From Dreissena polymorpha (lineage: Eukaryota; Mollusca; Bivalvia; Myida; Dreissenidae), in assembly GCF_020536995.1 (NCBI RefSeq), contig NC_068365.1, positions 34,185,067 through 34,249,066 of the forward strand: 64,000 nucleotides of DNA, read 5' to 3'. Shown in pieces: positions 52,271 to 63,803 of the stretch (its first letter is position 1; each line of letters starts with the position of its first letter). Below the pieces are notes generated by a model. The model searched no databases and had not been told where the DNA came from. It saw nothing but the letters and a program-made list of their open reading frames with translations. Both the position numbers and the translations under genes were made by a program.

Positions 52271-52480
52271 ATTAGTTTGTGCAGTCCGAACACCATATCA
52301 GGGACGATTCATTCCGCTTTTATGGTATTTTGCGTTTTAAGAAAATCTTTTCGTATCGAAAATCCAGTTTAGACGGAAAGTGTCGCCACTTTTAAGCATG
52401 TGCGGACTGCACATGCTAATCTTGGATGGAACTTTACTCACTTGCTTTAAACCCTGTTTTCCCATGGCGAGGCTGATATA
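52271..52480. mobile_element. Family A copy interrupted by the family D MITE
   Basis: Starts at ATTAGTTTGTGCAGTCCG, which is the middle of the family A left arm. The preceding part of that arm (TTTCGTCCCATATT) lies to the left of the MITE at about 51854-51868. The MITE therefore sits inside an older A copy. Confidence 0.6.
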
Positions 52481-52680
52481 TTTGCATGATACATTTACTA
52501 TGTGTGTTAAATGAAATTAAATGTTATATCACGGATAAATGATTTGATTTAAACGGAGATCGATTGCATGCGACCACTTTGGCGAGCATTCCTGAAAGTG
52601 ATTGGTGCTTTTTTATTAAACATGTGCATATGTATAATTGATGTATTAAAAACAGACATCATAAACATAAAAAAAAATGA

Positions 52681-52686
52681 TTTATT
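52681..52686 (-). terminator. Poly(A) signal of EF-hand copy 2
   Basis: AATAAA on the minus strand, about 195 nt past the stop codon. Confidence 0.5.
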
Positions 52687-52878
52687 TTAAGAAAAATAAT
52701 GCAAAAACACGAACATGACAAAACTATAATACTAATAACTTTTTCACATGCAGACATTACAATGACAGTGTGGAGACTATATACTTATATACAAATATAC
52801 TAAAAAATAAATTAATTTGCAAATACCCTAATACACAAATGCAAAACTTGGTTAATGAAAGTTATTCATCAGTTTGCA

Positions 52879-55800
52879 TTAATAATAATTCAATGCATAG
52901 TCAGTTTGATTTGCTGACATGTCACCATTGACACTGACATTCTCAGTATTGTTTAGTGCAATGATAGTCGTTGTGTCTTCCTTTGGGACGATGGTAGTTT
53001 CATATGTTTCAGCCGCGGTCGTTTCTTCTTCACCGATGACCGTTTCGTCTCCACCAATGACCGTTTCCCGGGTAATAATGTGTTCTTTCTTATGTTGATG
53101 GTGGATTAAATCTGAAAATTTCGTTTGAAAGCATAAGTCGGATTGCCAATAACGGTGTTTGCGCGAATATACGGTGGTACGCACTGAACAAAAGAAATGC
53201 AGGCTTAGTAAGTTATCAATAAATAGTGTAGATACATGTTTAGTTGTTTAGTTATGTTTTTAGTTTGGTTTGTTCAAAGTGTGTAACAAAATATGATCCT
53301 CGCTCTGGGAAAGCCGGGCTAAATGCATGTGCTTTTAGTGTCGTCCCAGATTAGCCTGTGCACTTCGTAAGGCTTTTCATTGACGACACTTTCTGCCATA
53401 ACTGGTTTCTTCTTAGAAGATACTTCCCTTAACGAAACATTCCATACAAGCGGAAAGTACCGTCCATGATTCACCTGCACGGACACTTTACGTACATGCA
53501 TAAATCCCGGTTTTCTGAGAGCAAGGCTCATATATTTCACGCGTCTGGTTGTATCTGGTTGTATCTGGTTGTATAACATACTGTTTCACTATTTCTGATG
53601 TACTCTCTGTGCATGGTTATATTTTAATTGTGATTTTTAATATAAATAAAACATATCATTAATCAAAATGAAGTTTGCTCTTAAACATAAACTTGGAAAG
53701 AAAATGTAGATGCCTATATGAAGAAATCGACCGGCGTTCTCTTGGCACAATAACCATAACCACATGTATGAACAAGCCCGATATTTACAGTGACTAGTAT
53801 TCGTGCCTTTATATGAAGGATATTAATTATTAGTTTTCCTGTTCTTAGCAAAAGAAAAAAAGAGAAAAATACTATGTCACGTTTCGAATAAAAAAGACAC
53901 TTAAAAAAGTTTACATACGAGCAAAAAGGAATGGAGCCGCCTGGAACTCGTCCATGTCCAACACACCGTCCCCTGTGGATACAATACATTCTAGAGGAGT
54001 TTCCAGAACAAGGTCAATAATATATTTATAGTATATACAAAAACAACTTGTGTCAGATCCTTTACACATTATATCACCACTACAATTATTCCGTACATAG
54101 AAGCATAATACAAGTTGAAGGCCGTCGATTTGTACAAAAACTTGTATGAACTATGAATTACGTAAATGTTTGTACACTATTATTAACAGTTGTCTACTAT
54201 CGCTTCACGCATCAAATGTTACCGTCTAAGTTTATAAACAATGATAAATTTAACAAAAACTTGTGAGCCGCAGTCAGGGTAATCGGAGTTTAAAGGGGCC
54301 TTTTCATGTTTGGGTTAATTGACAAAATTGAAAAAAGTTGTTTCAGATTCGCACATTTTCGTTTTAGTTATGATATTTGTGAGGAAACAGTAAAACTGAA
54401 CATTTACCATGTACTAAAATAGCCATTATATGCATCTTTCGATTATTTAAAACTTCGAAAATTATAAAGCGTTGCAATGCGAAACGAATTTATAATTTGG
54501 AGAGTTCTGTTGTTGCCGTTATATTTTGTGAAACTACAAGGATTGCTTATATTAAGTATAAAATACTTGAGGCAGTGTATTCGGAAGGATAGCCTAGTTG
54601 TCTAAGTCGCAGACTTTTTACTCCAGTAGCCCAGGGGTCAGTGGTTCGAGCCCTGCTGGCGGTTACCTTTTTTGTTCTTTTTGAGTTTTATTCTTGATTT
54701 TTTACTGGAGCATTTGATATCCAATGTTTACATTTATCAATATAAAGCATTTAATGACAAACTTAAAAATATGCCAAAATCTGTGAAAAGGCCCCTTTAA
54801 TGCATGTGAGAAAAGTGTCTTCCCAGACTAGCCCGTGCAGTCCGCACCGGCTAATAAGGGTCGATATTTCCCGCATTGACTGGACCTTTGGTAAGAAAAG
54901 ACTTCCTTGAAACAAAGAATTCCATTAAAGCGGAAAGTGTTCTCATGAACTTCGAAATCAAATCCGGGACAACAATTTACACACATGCATTAAGCCCCGT
55001 TTTCCCCGAGAGTTGCTATAACATTTGTGTGTGTAAAAACAGCTCACCATTAGCATCGGCCATGGTAAATGGTTCTCTCAGCTGGCTGGGATCCGCTAAT
55101 GTGACCGTCTTGATAACAACAAACACAAACTCCTCGTAGGCGATCAGCTTGTCACCGTTGGTGTCGTAGTCAGAGAACTCGTCGGAGAACGGTACCATGA
55201 TCTCCAGTGGGTTAACCTGTAGCGTTGACATACGTTCCCGTACATAAAATGTGTCTGTTATAGCTAAACAGGGCAGCATGGAAGGATTTTGATATAAACT
55301 GGTCTTTTGACATGATTTTATTGTAAATTGTACTGTGTATAATGGTTTGTTAACCGTATAAAGTGACTTTACATGATCCTTTACACGCAAAAAACAAATC
55401 CAATATAGTTGATTTGTTTTTAAAGAATTGTAACGAATAACAACAACACATACTCGTCATTTTAGTAAAAGTATATCCATTTAGTTTGCCGTCTTTTACC
55501 AAAATAAATAATTTTGGACATGTTGATTCCTCAGAATTATTTGCATGAAGAGAAACATTTGCAATTGTAGCTTAAGTAGCTTAAGCTGTAAGAAAACATT
55601 ACAAACATGACACAAGTGTTACGTACGCTGCGTTTGCACTTTCTAGCACGGAGTAAGCAGGCCCCTGTGCCGACCTTCTTCAAGGGTTCCACTACAGGGA
55701 CGGCCGCCCCACCTGTCTTGACTTCTACCAACGTGCCAACCGCATGAACTACTACCGGACACGCTATGCCGAACAACGCATGGAAAAGGCAGTAATTATA

Positions 55801-55884
55801 AAATCATAAGAATACTTTTACTAGTTCTACGACAATTGATGATGATAATGATTCTGATGCTGATAATGATGTTGTTGCTGTTGC

Positions 55885-55916
<32 letters not shown>

Positions 55917-56126
55917 ATTCGATACTGAGGATAAATCGTGACTCACCTTACATGGCATTTTCTTTACTTCCTTCACTATATTTTTCGGAACCTCTTTGAC
56001 TTTGTCTACCACTTTATTGACAACATCGTTGATCTTCTTCGCCAACTTTTTGAAAATAAAGCCATCGGCATGGTTCATCAGGAGCACTGACAGTAGTACA
56101 ACCAGACACGTTCTTAAGTTCAGCAT
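52879..56126 (-). CDS. Secreted EF-hand protein, array copy 2, 5 coding exons
   Basis: Exons 56126-55947, 55776-55627, 55216-55048, 53972-53919 and 53111-52879 (TAA) keep the phases of copy 1 and total 786 nt (261 residues). The signal peptide is MLNLRTCLVVLLSVLLMNHA, followed by an amphipathic Lys/Val helix (KINDVVNKVVDKVKEVPKNI). Exon 2 has ACP near its start and ends CKRS. EF-loop 1 is DTNGDKLIAYEE (128-139) and loop 2 is DANGDGVLDMDE (164-175), again split by an intron. The tail has HHQHKKEH and is acidic/Thr-rich. Odd point: the intron base pair before exon 2 is not AG (the site reads TTTTCCAT|GCG), so exon 2 may be skipped. Skipping would keep the frame. Confidence 0.85.
53296..53535. 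mobile_element. Family A copy in intron 4 of EF-hand copy 2
   Basis: Full-length, TCGCTCTGGGAAAGCCGGGC to CCGGTTTTCTGAGAGCAAGG, moderately diverged. Three 11-bp CTGGTTGTATC repeats follow at about 53546-53578. Confidence 0.8.
54294..54796 (+). mobile_element. Family C element with internal tRNA-like promoter, copy 2 (complete)
   Basis: Flanked by TTAA on both sides (54290-54293 and 54797-54800). Terminal inverted repeats are AGGGGCCTTTTCA and its complement TGAAAAGGCCCCT. A tRNA-like segment (about 54585-54665) carries an A-box-like GATAGCCTAGTTGTCTAAGT and a B box GGTTCGAGCCC. It lies in intron 3 of EF-hand copy 2 and is inserted into a family A copy. Confidence 0.9.
54801..55015. mobile_element. 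Family A copy split by family C
   Basis: Begins TGCATGTGAGAAAAGTGTC directly after the TTAA of the C element. The missing left end (GTGAGCCGCAGTCAGGG to the TTAA) lies at about 54263-54293. Family A elsewhere reads GGGCTTAATGCATGTG, so the single TTAA of A was the target. Confidence 0.75.
55840..55918. repeat. (TGC/TGA)n trinucleotide microsatellite in intron 1 of EF-hand copy 2
   Basis: GATGATGATAATGATTCTGA and a run of nine or more GCT/GCTG triplets. It occupies the same intron position as the TAC repeat in copy 1, but with a different motif. Confidence 0.9.
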
Positions 56127-56256
56127 GGTGACTGAGGGTTATAAGAAAATAATATCCCGAGTTTACAACTATTCAATCGAACAACGTATATGAAGGTTCA
56201 ACAATGGCATCAAATATAGTACAACGCACTATATAACGTACATGCATTATTCTTAC

Positions 56257-56363
56257 CTAAATTAACTGTTCTTTCAACCAGTAATACTATCTTGTAAAAA
56301 TAAATTATGCTCGTACTGCTCTGGTTTCTATTACTTGAAAATTGGTACATAAGCCCTTAAATA
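56257..56363 (-). promoter_or_regulatory. TATA box and non-coding leader exon of EF-hand copy 2
   Basis: The minus strand has TATTTAA at 56363-56357 in CCTATTTAAGGGC, and a leader exon ending AATTTAG|GTAAGA after 56257. The acceptor CCCTCAG|TCACCATG is at 56132. Parallel to copy 1. Confidence 0.5.
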
Positions 56364-56369
56364 GGACTT

Positions 56370-56790
56370 AAACGCGTTTTGAGGATTTGGAAACCTTTTG
56401 AAAAACATTGGTATTGGCTGATCAAATACATACGTCACATATTTTCAAATTTATAGGAAAATGCAACTGAACAAAATATTTATTTACAATAAGGAGTACC
56501 TGGTACAATTACACGTATAACAATGTATTTAGACATAAATATTTACTACGTCACACAACGCTGCGTACAAACTCCACCTCATTGACGTTAAAACGATTTA
56601 CGTTAGCTTACTTCGTTCTGTGGTTTAAGTGCAAACATATTAATAATAATCATTACAATGCATTATTTGTACAAGTTTGCGGTCTTGTAAAAACACACGC
56701 ACAAGCAGCACAATTTTAGGGAATATCCCTGAAATAATACGATCGTTAAACTACATATATAATTTTAGAAAATGATGAAACTGTGCTTAA
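56370..56790. promoter_or_regulatory. Upstream block of EF-hand copy 2
   Basis: Shares AATAAGGAGTACCTGGTAC, GTTAAAACGATTTACG, GCGGTCTT, AAGCAGCA and GGGAATATCCCTGAAATAAT with the doubled block upstream of copy 1. It is nearer the gene here, because the leader intron is short. Confidence 0.55.
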
Positions 56791-57059
56791 TAAAAAATCA
56801 ATGAGTTTAAGGTGTATTTATTTTGCTGTGAAACTTAAATAGTCTATCGTGTATAAAATGTTGTGTATGAATTGCAGTGCTTTAGTAAGTCGGTGTTTTA
56901 TTCATCACTTACACAATTATTTAGATTTTTCTTTTTCCTATCTCCGTGGACCCTTATATTCTTTCAGAAAATCCACTTTTCGCATACATACTAAAACGCC
57001 ATGTCTCTCATATAGTTGTATAATAAACTTTAACGTGGTAATTTCTAGTACAGTCGAAT

Positions 57060-57260
57060 AATTAACACAGGCCAACCAGGGACGACACTTTTCGCTTGTA
57101 TTGATTTTTTCATTTGAATGAAGTCTCTGCTTAACGAACATCCAGGCTAGGCGTAAAGTGTCGTCCCTAATTAGTGTGTGCGAATTGCACAGGCTGACCT
57201 GGCACACAACTTCACGCACGTGCATTACGCCCCGTTTTTCAAGAGCATGGCTCAATTTAG
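57060..57260. mobile_element. Family A copy
   Basis: GGGACGACACTTTTCGCTTG through GTAAAGTGTCGTCCCTAATT to CCCCGTTTTTCAAGAGCATGG. The left end is truncated. Confidence 0.75.
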
Positions 57261-58358
57261 TTTCGCCTTAGGAGTGCAAGCTTAATGGTTCCCGTTCAAC
57301 ACGGAGATTGTGTCTACATAGCCAGTTGCCTACCCAGCATCCAATTCAATCGAGAGACACCGATTGCCTTACATTCAACTTTAAGCGCCGAGCATAAAGG
57401 GGAGGTACCGGAAAAAATAACTTTACTTTTATGAGCGGATCTGTAGTCTAGTTGTTATACTTCCGCTCAACCCTATCATGCTTATTCATTTTTAGTATCT
57501 CGCACTTTACTCCGTGCCCCAACTAACAAATCTTCAGGAGCGATGACCATTAGATTCGTTGACTTTTGCATTTTAGTGAATTAAGCCATTGGAATATGTA
57601 GGGAAAAAGATCATCGTATCAGGCAGAAATATCATCTTTAAATTATTTCGTGAATTTTGTTTTTGTATAAACACATTTGTTGTAGTAAAAATATTTTGAA
57701 AATAATGAGTATTAAGTCTGGGATTTATTTAGTATTACATATTTTGAATTTATATCGTACACTATGTTTTTTTCAGGTTATTGACTTCTTAATTGAGTTG
57801 GTTACTTATATATTTACATATTTTAAGCCTTTTTTTATAGAATGGTTATATGTTCTGTTTAGATTTGGCTTTAAGGTTACAATATACTAAATAATTTTGG
57901 AGTTCAATGCTATACCCTCTAAAATTGGAACGTCATTTATTTGAAGACACAATTCTCACTATGGGCACTTGCCATGACTTTTTTTGAATATGTCTGTGTG
58001 CATGTGGTAGGGAAAACATTGCTGTATACTACACATTCAGTGTTTTGCTTTAAGGTTGGAGACTACATGAGACTTTGACAGATGGCGGAAATCATCATCA
58101 ACTGGAGAAAAGCCGATAAAAAGATGGCCTTAAAACAGGGACCGCTGATTCGCGTCGAGTTCTTTCTTACATACCACATGACCTATCTAAAAACCGAGTC
58201 AAGAGGTAGATGTATCCGAACAAGTATAAAAAGTTTACTAGCTGATAAAAGTTTTGAAAGCTTGCAATAAGTTTTAATATACAATTTACAATCTGGAAAT
58301 AATATAACAATTGTGTTTCTGGAAAAAGTACCCATTAGGCTCCCACTTGTCATATGTT
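57261..58358. other. Intergenic, nothing firm
   Basis: The sequence at 57436-57470 (TCTGTAGTCTAGTTGTTATA) looks A-box-like but has no B box. The open frame at 58082-58270 (ATGGCGG start) has no recognisable motif. Confidence 0.4.
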
Positions 58359-58397
58359 TACAATAGTGTCTCTCTCTCTCTCTCTCTCTTTTCTCTG

Positions 58398-58481
<84 letters not shown>

Positions 58482-58652
58482 GTCTCTCTCGCTCTCTTCT
58501 GTCGTCTGTCTGTCTGTCTGTTCTGTCTGTCTGGCTATGTGTCTGTTGTCTGTTATGTCTGTCTGTCTGGTCTGTCTGTTGTTGTCGTCGTATCTGTATG
58601 TTGCTGTCTGCTGTTGTTCTGTCTGTATGTCTGTAGAGGAGGAGAGGAGCGG

Positions 58653-58705
<53 letters not shown>

Positions 58706-58912
58706 CGAGGAAGCAGGGAGAGAGAGAGAGCGAGAGGAGAGAGAGGAGAGAGAGAGAGAGGAGCGAGAGGAGACGAGAGAGAGAGAAGAGCGAGAGTAAC
58801 GAGCAGCAGAGAGAGGAGAAGGCGCGCGAGCGAACGAGCGCTCTCTCTTCTCTTCGCTCGCTCTCTCTCTCTCTCTCTCTCTCCTCTCTCTCCTCTCTCT
58901 CTCTCTCTCTTC

Positions 58913-58975
<63 letters not shown>

Positions 58976-58997
58976 GATATATATATATATATATAGC
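58359..58997. repeat. Compound (CT)n-(GTCT)n-(GA)n-(CT)n-(TA)n microsatellite
   Basis: CT runs (58361-58500), TGTCTGTC-type units (58500-58635), GA/GAGC runs (58640-58830), CT runs again (58840-58950) and TA to about 58997. The CT and GA blocks are mutually complementary, so a large intrastrand foldback is possible. Confidence 0.95.
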
Positions 58998-59638
58998 ATT
59001 TTCAGACCCATTAAAATTGTCATTCCAACTGAACATCTTTTTATTGTCTAATATATTAAGGAAACATTCCGGTGTCGATCATATTCAGTTTTCACATTTA
59101 TTTTCGAATTTGTGTTAAATCCAATTGATCGATCAATCGTGTGATTCAATAATGTAAGGTTAATGATTTAAATGGATTCTATGACAGAAAATTGTCATTA
59201 TGAACAAACAACCGCCTTATTTAATTTTCTTGTTTTTGTTTTCATTTTCAATTATCTTTAAGCCAGTTTCGGTGGGCCAATGAAAGTTACAAAACTCCAT
59301 AACCACTCTTAACATAAAGCCCATTGCGAATAGAAATCTTAAGAATATGAAGGCTTCTTGCTGGAGAGCCCATCTATAAAATCTCAACTGAGTTGTCTTA
59401 AAAGGCTATCTTTAATGCTTATGAGAAAGAAATGGAGTAATAGCGAACATTACTGATAAACACACATGTACTTTGAATAACGATTTAATTTTGCGATTTT
59501 TCTTAGTTTAGTGAGTTTTTATATAAAAAAATGTAGTTGATGTTAGCTGCCATATGAATGCACACTGATAGTTTCTGAAGTTGTTTACGAGGTTAAGCTT
59601 CTTGTTGAGTGGTAATGGCGCTGGCATGTTTATGTTAA
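58998..59638. other. Intergenic, nothing recognised
   Basis: No gene or repeat identified. Confidence 0.4.
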
Positions 59639-60110
59639 AGGGCCCTTTTCCCGACTTTGGCATGTATTGACGTGTGTCATTAAATGCTTTATTTTTATGA
59701 ATGTAAACATTTCATAAAAGCTCTAGTAAAAATACAAGAATACAATTAAAGAAAGAAAAAAAGTAACCCTCAACTGTGCTCGAACCACTGACCCCTGGAG
59801 CCCTGGGGTAAACGTCGACTGCTTAGATCACTCGGCCATGCGTGCTCATACCATTGGTGATGCATTTTATTTTTATATATGTATTCCTCGTAGTATCACA
59901 CAATATAGCGACAACAGAACTCTCCAAATAATTCAATCGTTTCGCGTTGCAACGCTTTAACATTTTCAGGGTTTACATCTGCAAAAGATGCAAATAATAG
60001 ATATTTTAAAGCACGTTAGATGTTCAGTATTACCGTTTCCTCACAAATATCATAACTAAAACGAAAATTTGCAAAAAATTTCCCATATACTAAAACGTAA
60101 AAAGGTCCCT
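59639..60110 (-). mobile_element. Family C element with internal tRNA-like promoter, copy 3 (inverted)
   Basis: TTAA on both sides (59635-59638 and 60111-60114); ends AGGGCCCTTTTCCCG and complement of AGGGACCTTTTTACG. On the minus strand the tRNA-like segment (about 59850-59766) has GCATGGCCGAGTGATCTAAG and GGTTCGAGCAC. It carries the same GCGTTGCAACGCG block as the other copies. Confidence 0.88.
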
Positions 60111-60298
60111 TTAACGACAGTATCAATCTGCAAAAAAAATCAATTTACCAATAAGTGGAAATGTCCCTTTGACGACAATGGCAAGTTCTAGCCAAGGCGT
60201 ATGCAACGTTTTTTTTGTAAATGAGCCATGTCATGCAAATATGAGTCTTATGCAGCATTAATCCAGGATGGACAAGAGCTACCCTGTCCGCTAATGAA

Positions 60299-60382
60299 AC
60301 CACTAAGTATTGCGTGCCTCTAAAGCTCCTGACTAGACAGACCACTAGACATTGTGTGCCTCTATAGCTCCTGACCAGACTG
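60299..60382. repeat. 42-bp direct duplication
   Basis: Two adjacent 42-bp units beginning ACCACTA and containing GTGCCTCTA and AGCTCCTGAC. Confidence 0.85.
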
Positions 60383-60449
60383 CTTGAAATCGCAGGCATA
60401 ATACCCATTTTTGCATGATGGGGCTCATGTATGCTAGTTAATCTTTAGA

Positions 60450-60710
60450 GTCGCGTTCTGAGAACACTGGGCTTAATACTTGTGCGTAAAGTGTCGTCCC
60501 AGATTAGCCTCTGCAGTCCACACAGGCTAATCAGGGACGCACTTTCCACCGAAACTTTATTTGCGGTAAGGAGGGACTTCCTTGAAACTAAAAATACCAT
60601 AAAAGCGGAAAGTGTCGTCCCTGATTAGCCTTTGCGGACGACATGGGCTAATCTGGGACGACACTTTACGCACACGCATTGAGCCCAATTTTATCAGAAC
60701 AAGAAACATT
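60450..60710. mobile_element. Family A copy
   Basis: Full copy from GTTCTGAGAACACTGGGCTT to CCCAATTTTATCAGAAC. Confidence 0.88.
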
Positions 60711-61071
60711 TAATTGTTATGATTTCTTAAGATCGTTAATGGCATAAACAGGATATAGTGCGACATTTATTTATATGCACACAGTTTATATGTATCAACA
60801 AATCTCTTTATTTGTGTCAAATAATAAAATAGCTCCGCATTCAAATGTACACAAGAATGGTATTGCAAATTTTAATGTATTACATGCATGCGTTTAATAA
60901 CGCATTTTTGCAGTAAACTTAGCAATTTGCCACTGTTCGAAAAATAACTTGTATGCTAAAGTACATGTAACAGCTGCTTGCACAAACTTGTGACCAAGCA
61001 ACGCGGATTGAATGATTTGCCCGTTTTCAATTGTTGTTCACAGTGCTACGAGCTTTACATTGTCACAAAGT

Positions 61072-63803
61072 TTACGTTGCTCTTCCAACAAACTCGTGCC
61101 TGGTAGCGTCTGAAACGAAAATTGTAAAAAAAAAACAATTATAAGAAGAACAAATTTACATTTTAATGTCGTTTACAAGGGCCCCAAAGTGGCAACTTCG
61201 AAACAAATCTGATTTTGAGAAAACAAATTTAAAAAACCCACATAATAAGAAAACAGCTGATTCATTTTGACATCTTGACGTCATTATTGTGGGTAGAGTA
61301 AATATCCATAAGATGGAGAAGGCATTTACTACTAACGATATCGCAGTGGGTTCAGGTGATGTTAAAGGTCATTTTTTTCGAATTGCTCCTAAGTCTTTGG
61401 TAAGTTATTAGTTCAATACCCACTAGGAGTTTATGTCTGTTTTTTGTATCTGACTTTTTGCATTTTATGTCAAATGCTCATTTTGATTTTATAATAATTG
61501 ATTAAATTAATGAATATGTTTTAGTAAAATGCAGTTATCATTTAAATATCAGCACAGTCCGTTTTGGCTTTGTCATTGTCGATTGGGTTGTCATGTTTGC
61601 ATGGCTAGTGCCAAGAACGACAAAATGTATGTTTCACGATTGTACACTATTTTTTTATATACAACATAGCTTAGATACAGGAATACCATTAATGGATAAC
61701 CACTAACTAGGGATACGTAAGAGTTTAGTGGGGACCGTGTTTCATAATTGGGTCATTTAAAATGATGCAAACACGTTACTCACGTGCGAATAAAAACGGT
61801 GCCCCGTTAAATTCGTCCGTATCCAGGACGCCATCCCCTAAAATTAGATTATACACATACATATCGAGCCTCGATGTGCAGCCCACTCAGGCTAAACAGG
61901 GGCGAAACTTTCCGCTTTCATTTTATTTCTCGTTTTAAAGAAGTCCCTTCATAGAATAAATCCAGACGGACTTCACAGGTTAATCTGGGAAGATGCTTTA
62001 CGCAAATGCATTAAAACCATTTTCCCAGTGCCAGTCTCATATTATCATTATATAGTACTTCCTAAAAACAGTAACTGAACAGAGACGATGTATGATATAT
62101 TTTTAACACATGTGCACTAGTATAAGCTATGCTTTTAAAATGAATATTAACTTTGATCTTCTAAAATTGCGACCAACGTGTCAAGAGCGTCAAGAATTTC
62201 GTTTCAAAATGAACTCAAATATTTATTAACGTAGATTTAAAAAAAGCCTTAAAGTCACCGTGTACAAAACGTTTTTATACATAACATAATAATAGACATG
62301 GTTTCTAGCGAAATTCCTACCGACAAAAAATGGAAACAAATCTTTGTACTCAATCGAACGATTGAGATCGTCCCAAGTGTACAGGTTCAGTCAGACTGGG
62401 TTTATTCTATACAATTCAAGTACTTATGAATATGTACGTAATTAATCTATACAATTTAAATACTTTGCAATACATAAACGCCATTCATAGGAACTGATGC
62501 CATTTTAGCATGTATATGCTTAAGATTGGTAGAAAGCGGCTTTACATGGTCATACTGACGCCGCTTATGGCAAATACTTGTAAAACGAAAGAAATTCGTA
62601 ATATGAAAAACACAACACGAACACTCGCAAAACTCAATAAGTAACAGTTTCTTTAAAAACTGTCTGAAGCGGGCCCTTAACCAACTAAAAACGATAAATT
62701 TTTAAACCCACTATTGGCGTCAGCGAAGTCAAACGGCTCCCTAAGTTCCTGTGGGTCTGCAAGGTTCACACTACGCATGACGGCGTACATGAACTCCTCG
62801 AACACTACCAGCTTGTCGCCGTTGATGTCGTAGTCGTTGACGTCATCAGAAAATGCTAGCGTCACAGTTTCCACGTCAACCTGAATAAATAAGAAAACAT
62901 ACGAGCCTCGATTTGGGAAAACTGTGTTTATTTCATGTACGTTAAGTGTCCTATAACATAAGCATGTGCAGTTCGCACAGACTATTCAGGGACGACACCT
63001 TCATTTATTATTTTCGCATATTTCGCTTCTTCATAGAAAAAAACAACAGTTAAGTTGAAAAGTGTCGTCCATAATAAGCCTGTGTGGACGTCTTACGCAC
63101 GTGCATCAAGCCCCATTTTCACAGACCGCCGATAATATAAAGTTCATTTTGTCATATCTAAGGAATATTTTCAGTGAGACCTGTTTATCTACAAGTAAAC
63201 AATCACGTTGATCCCTTTTGTGTAAGTAGCTTAAACAGAAGTTTGTAAACGTATATATTCGAACGAAATAATGTTTTTTTCGACAATGAACATCGAGTTT
63301 GCGTTATATACTTTTAATACTATACTATAAATTGAATTTAATCTAAAACGAAAAGTTAAGAAAACAAAACATGATTACATCAATTACACTACAAACCTTA
63401 TAATATAGTTTCTTCACTAGAAATAAAAATTGGCATTTTATAAAAGTATAGGCAATGTCACAATTAGAATATTGATATGCGCGTACCAAACGTGTACAAA
63501 ATATATTAGTTATTTAAAGACTTCCTCGACGGGTTAAATAGCATGGAGTTTAATGTAATGCGTCCTATACGTCTTATACTATTATAAGAGAATGTTAAAT
63601 CAAACAGATAATTCTTCGAAAATGCAACACTAAATTGATGATCCACATACGCTGCGTTTGCACTTTGACTTCTTCACATGGCAGGCGTTGGTACCGGCGA
63701 CTACACCAGCAGCGATGATTGCGTCATTGAAGTCCTTGGAGCCGGTGTCGAGGAACTTGCCGAGCAGCTTGATGGCTTTCGGGCAGACGATACCGTACAC
63801 GCC
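61072..63803 (-). CDS. Secreted EF-hand protein, array copy 3, partial at the 5' end
   Basis: Exons 63803-63651, 62880-62712, 61837-61784 and 61109-61072 (TAA) repeat the 153/169/54-bp sizes and the phases of copies 1 and 2. The signal-peptide exon lies beyond the window. Exon 2 reads GVYGIVCPKAIKLLGKFLDT and ends KCKRS. EF-loop 1 is DINGDKLVVFEE and loop 2 is DANRDGVLDTDE, with Arg at position 4. The last exon is only 38 nt (HATRHEFVGRAT), so this protein lacks the His-rich, Thr-rich tail of the other two. It is the most divergent copy. Tandem copies of its exon-2 acceptor fill the upstream intron. Confidence 0.85.
61865..62045. mobile_element. Family A copy, diverged, in intron 3 of EF-hand copy 3
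   Basis: GGCTAAACAGGGGCGAAACT, TTCCGCTTTCATTTTATTTC and a right end TTTTCCCAGTGCCAGTCTC. Confidence 0.65.
62908..63135. mobile_element. Family A copy, diverged, in intron 2 of EF-hand copy 3
   Basis: CCTCGATTTGGGAAAACTG to CACGTGCATCAAGCCCCATT with GAAAAGTGTCGTCCATAATA inside. Confidence 0.65.

Noticed and set aside
57436-57480. A-box-like TCTGTAGTCTAGTTGTTATA
   Set aside because: No B box at a suitable distance and no second copy in the window.
58082-58270. 62-residue plus-strand frame starting in an ATGGCGG context
   Set aside because: No recognisable motif, no partner exons, and a long AT-rich neighbourhood. Not enough support.
58350-59118. Ser/Leu and Arg/Glu-rich frames of 150-250 residues
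   Set aside because: Translations of CT/GA microsatellite.
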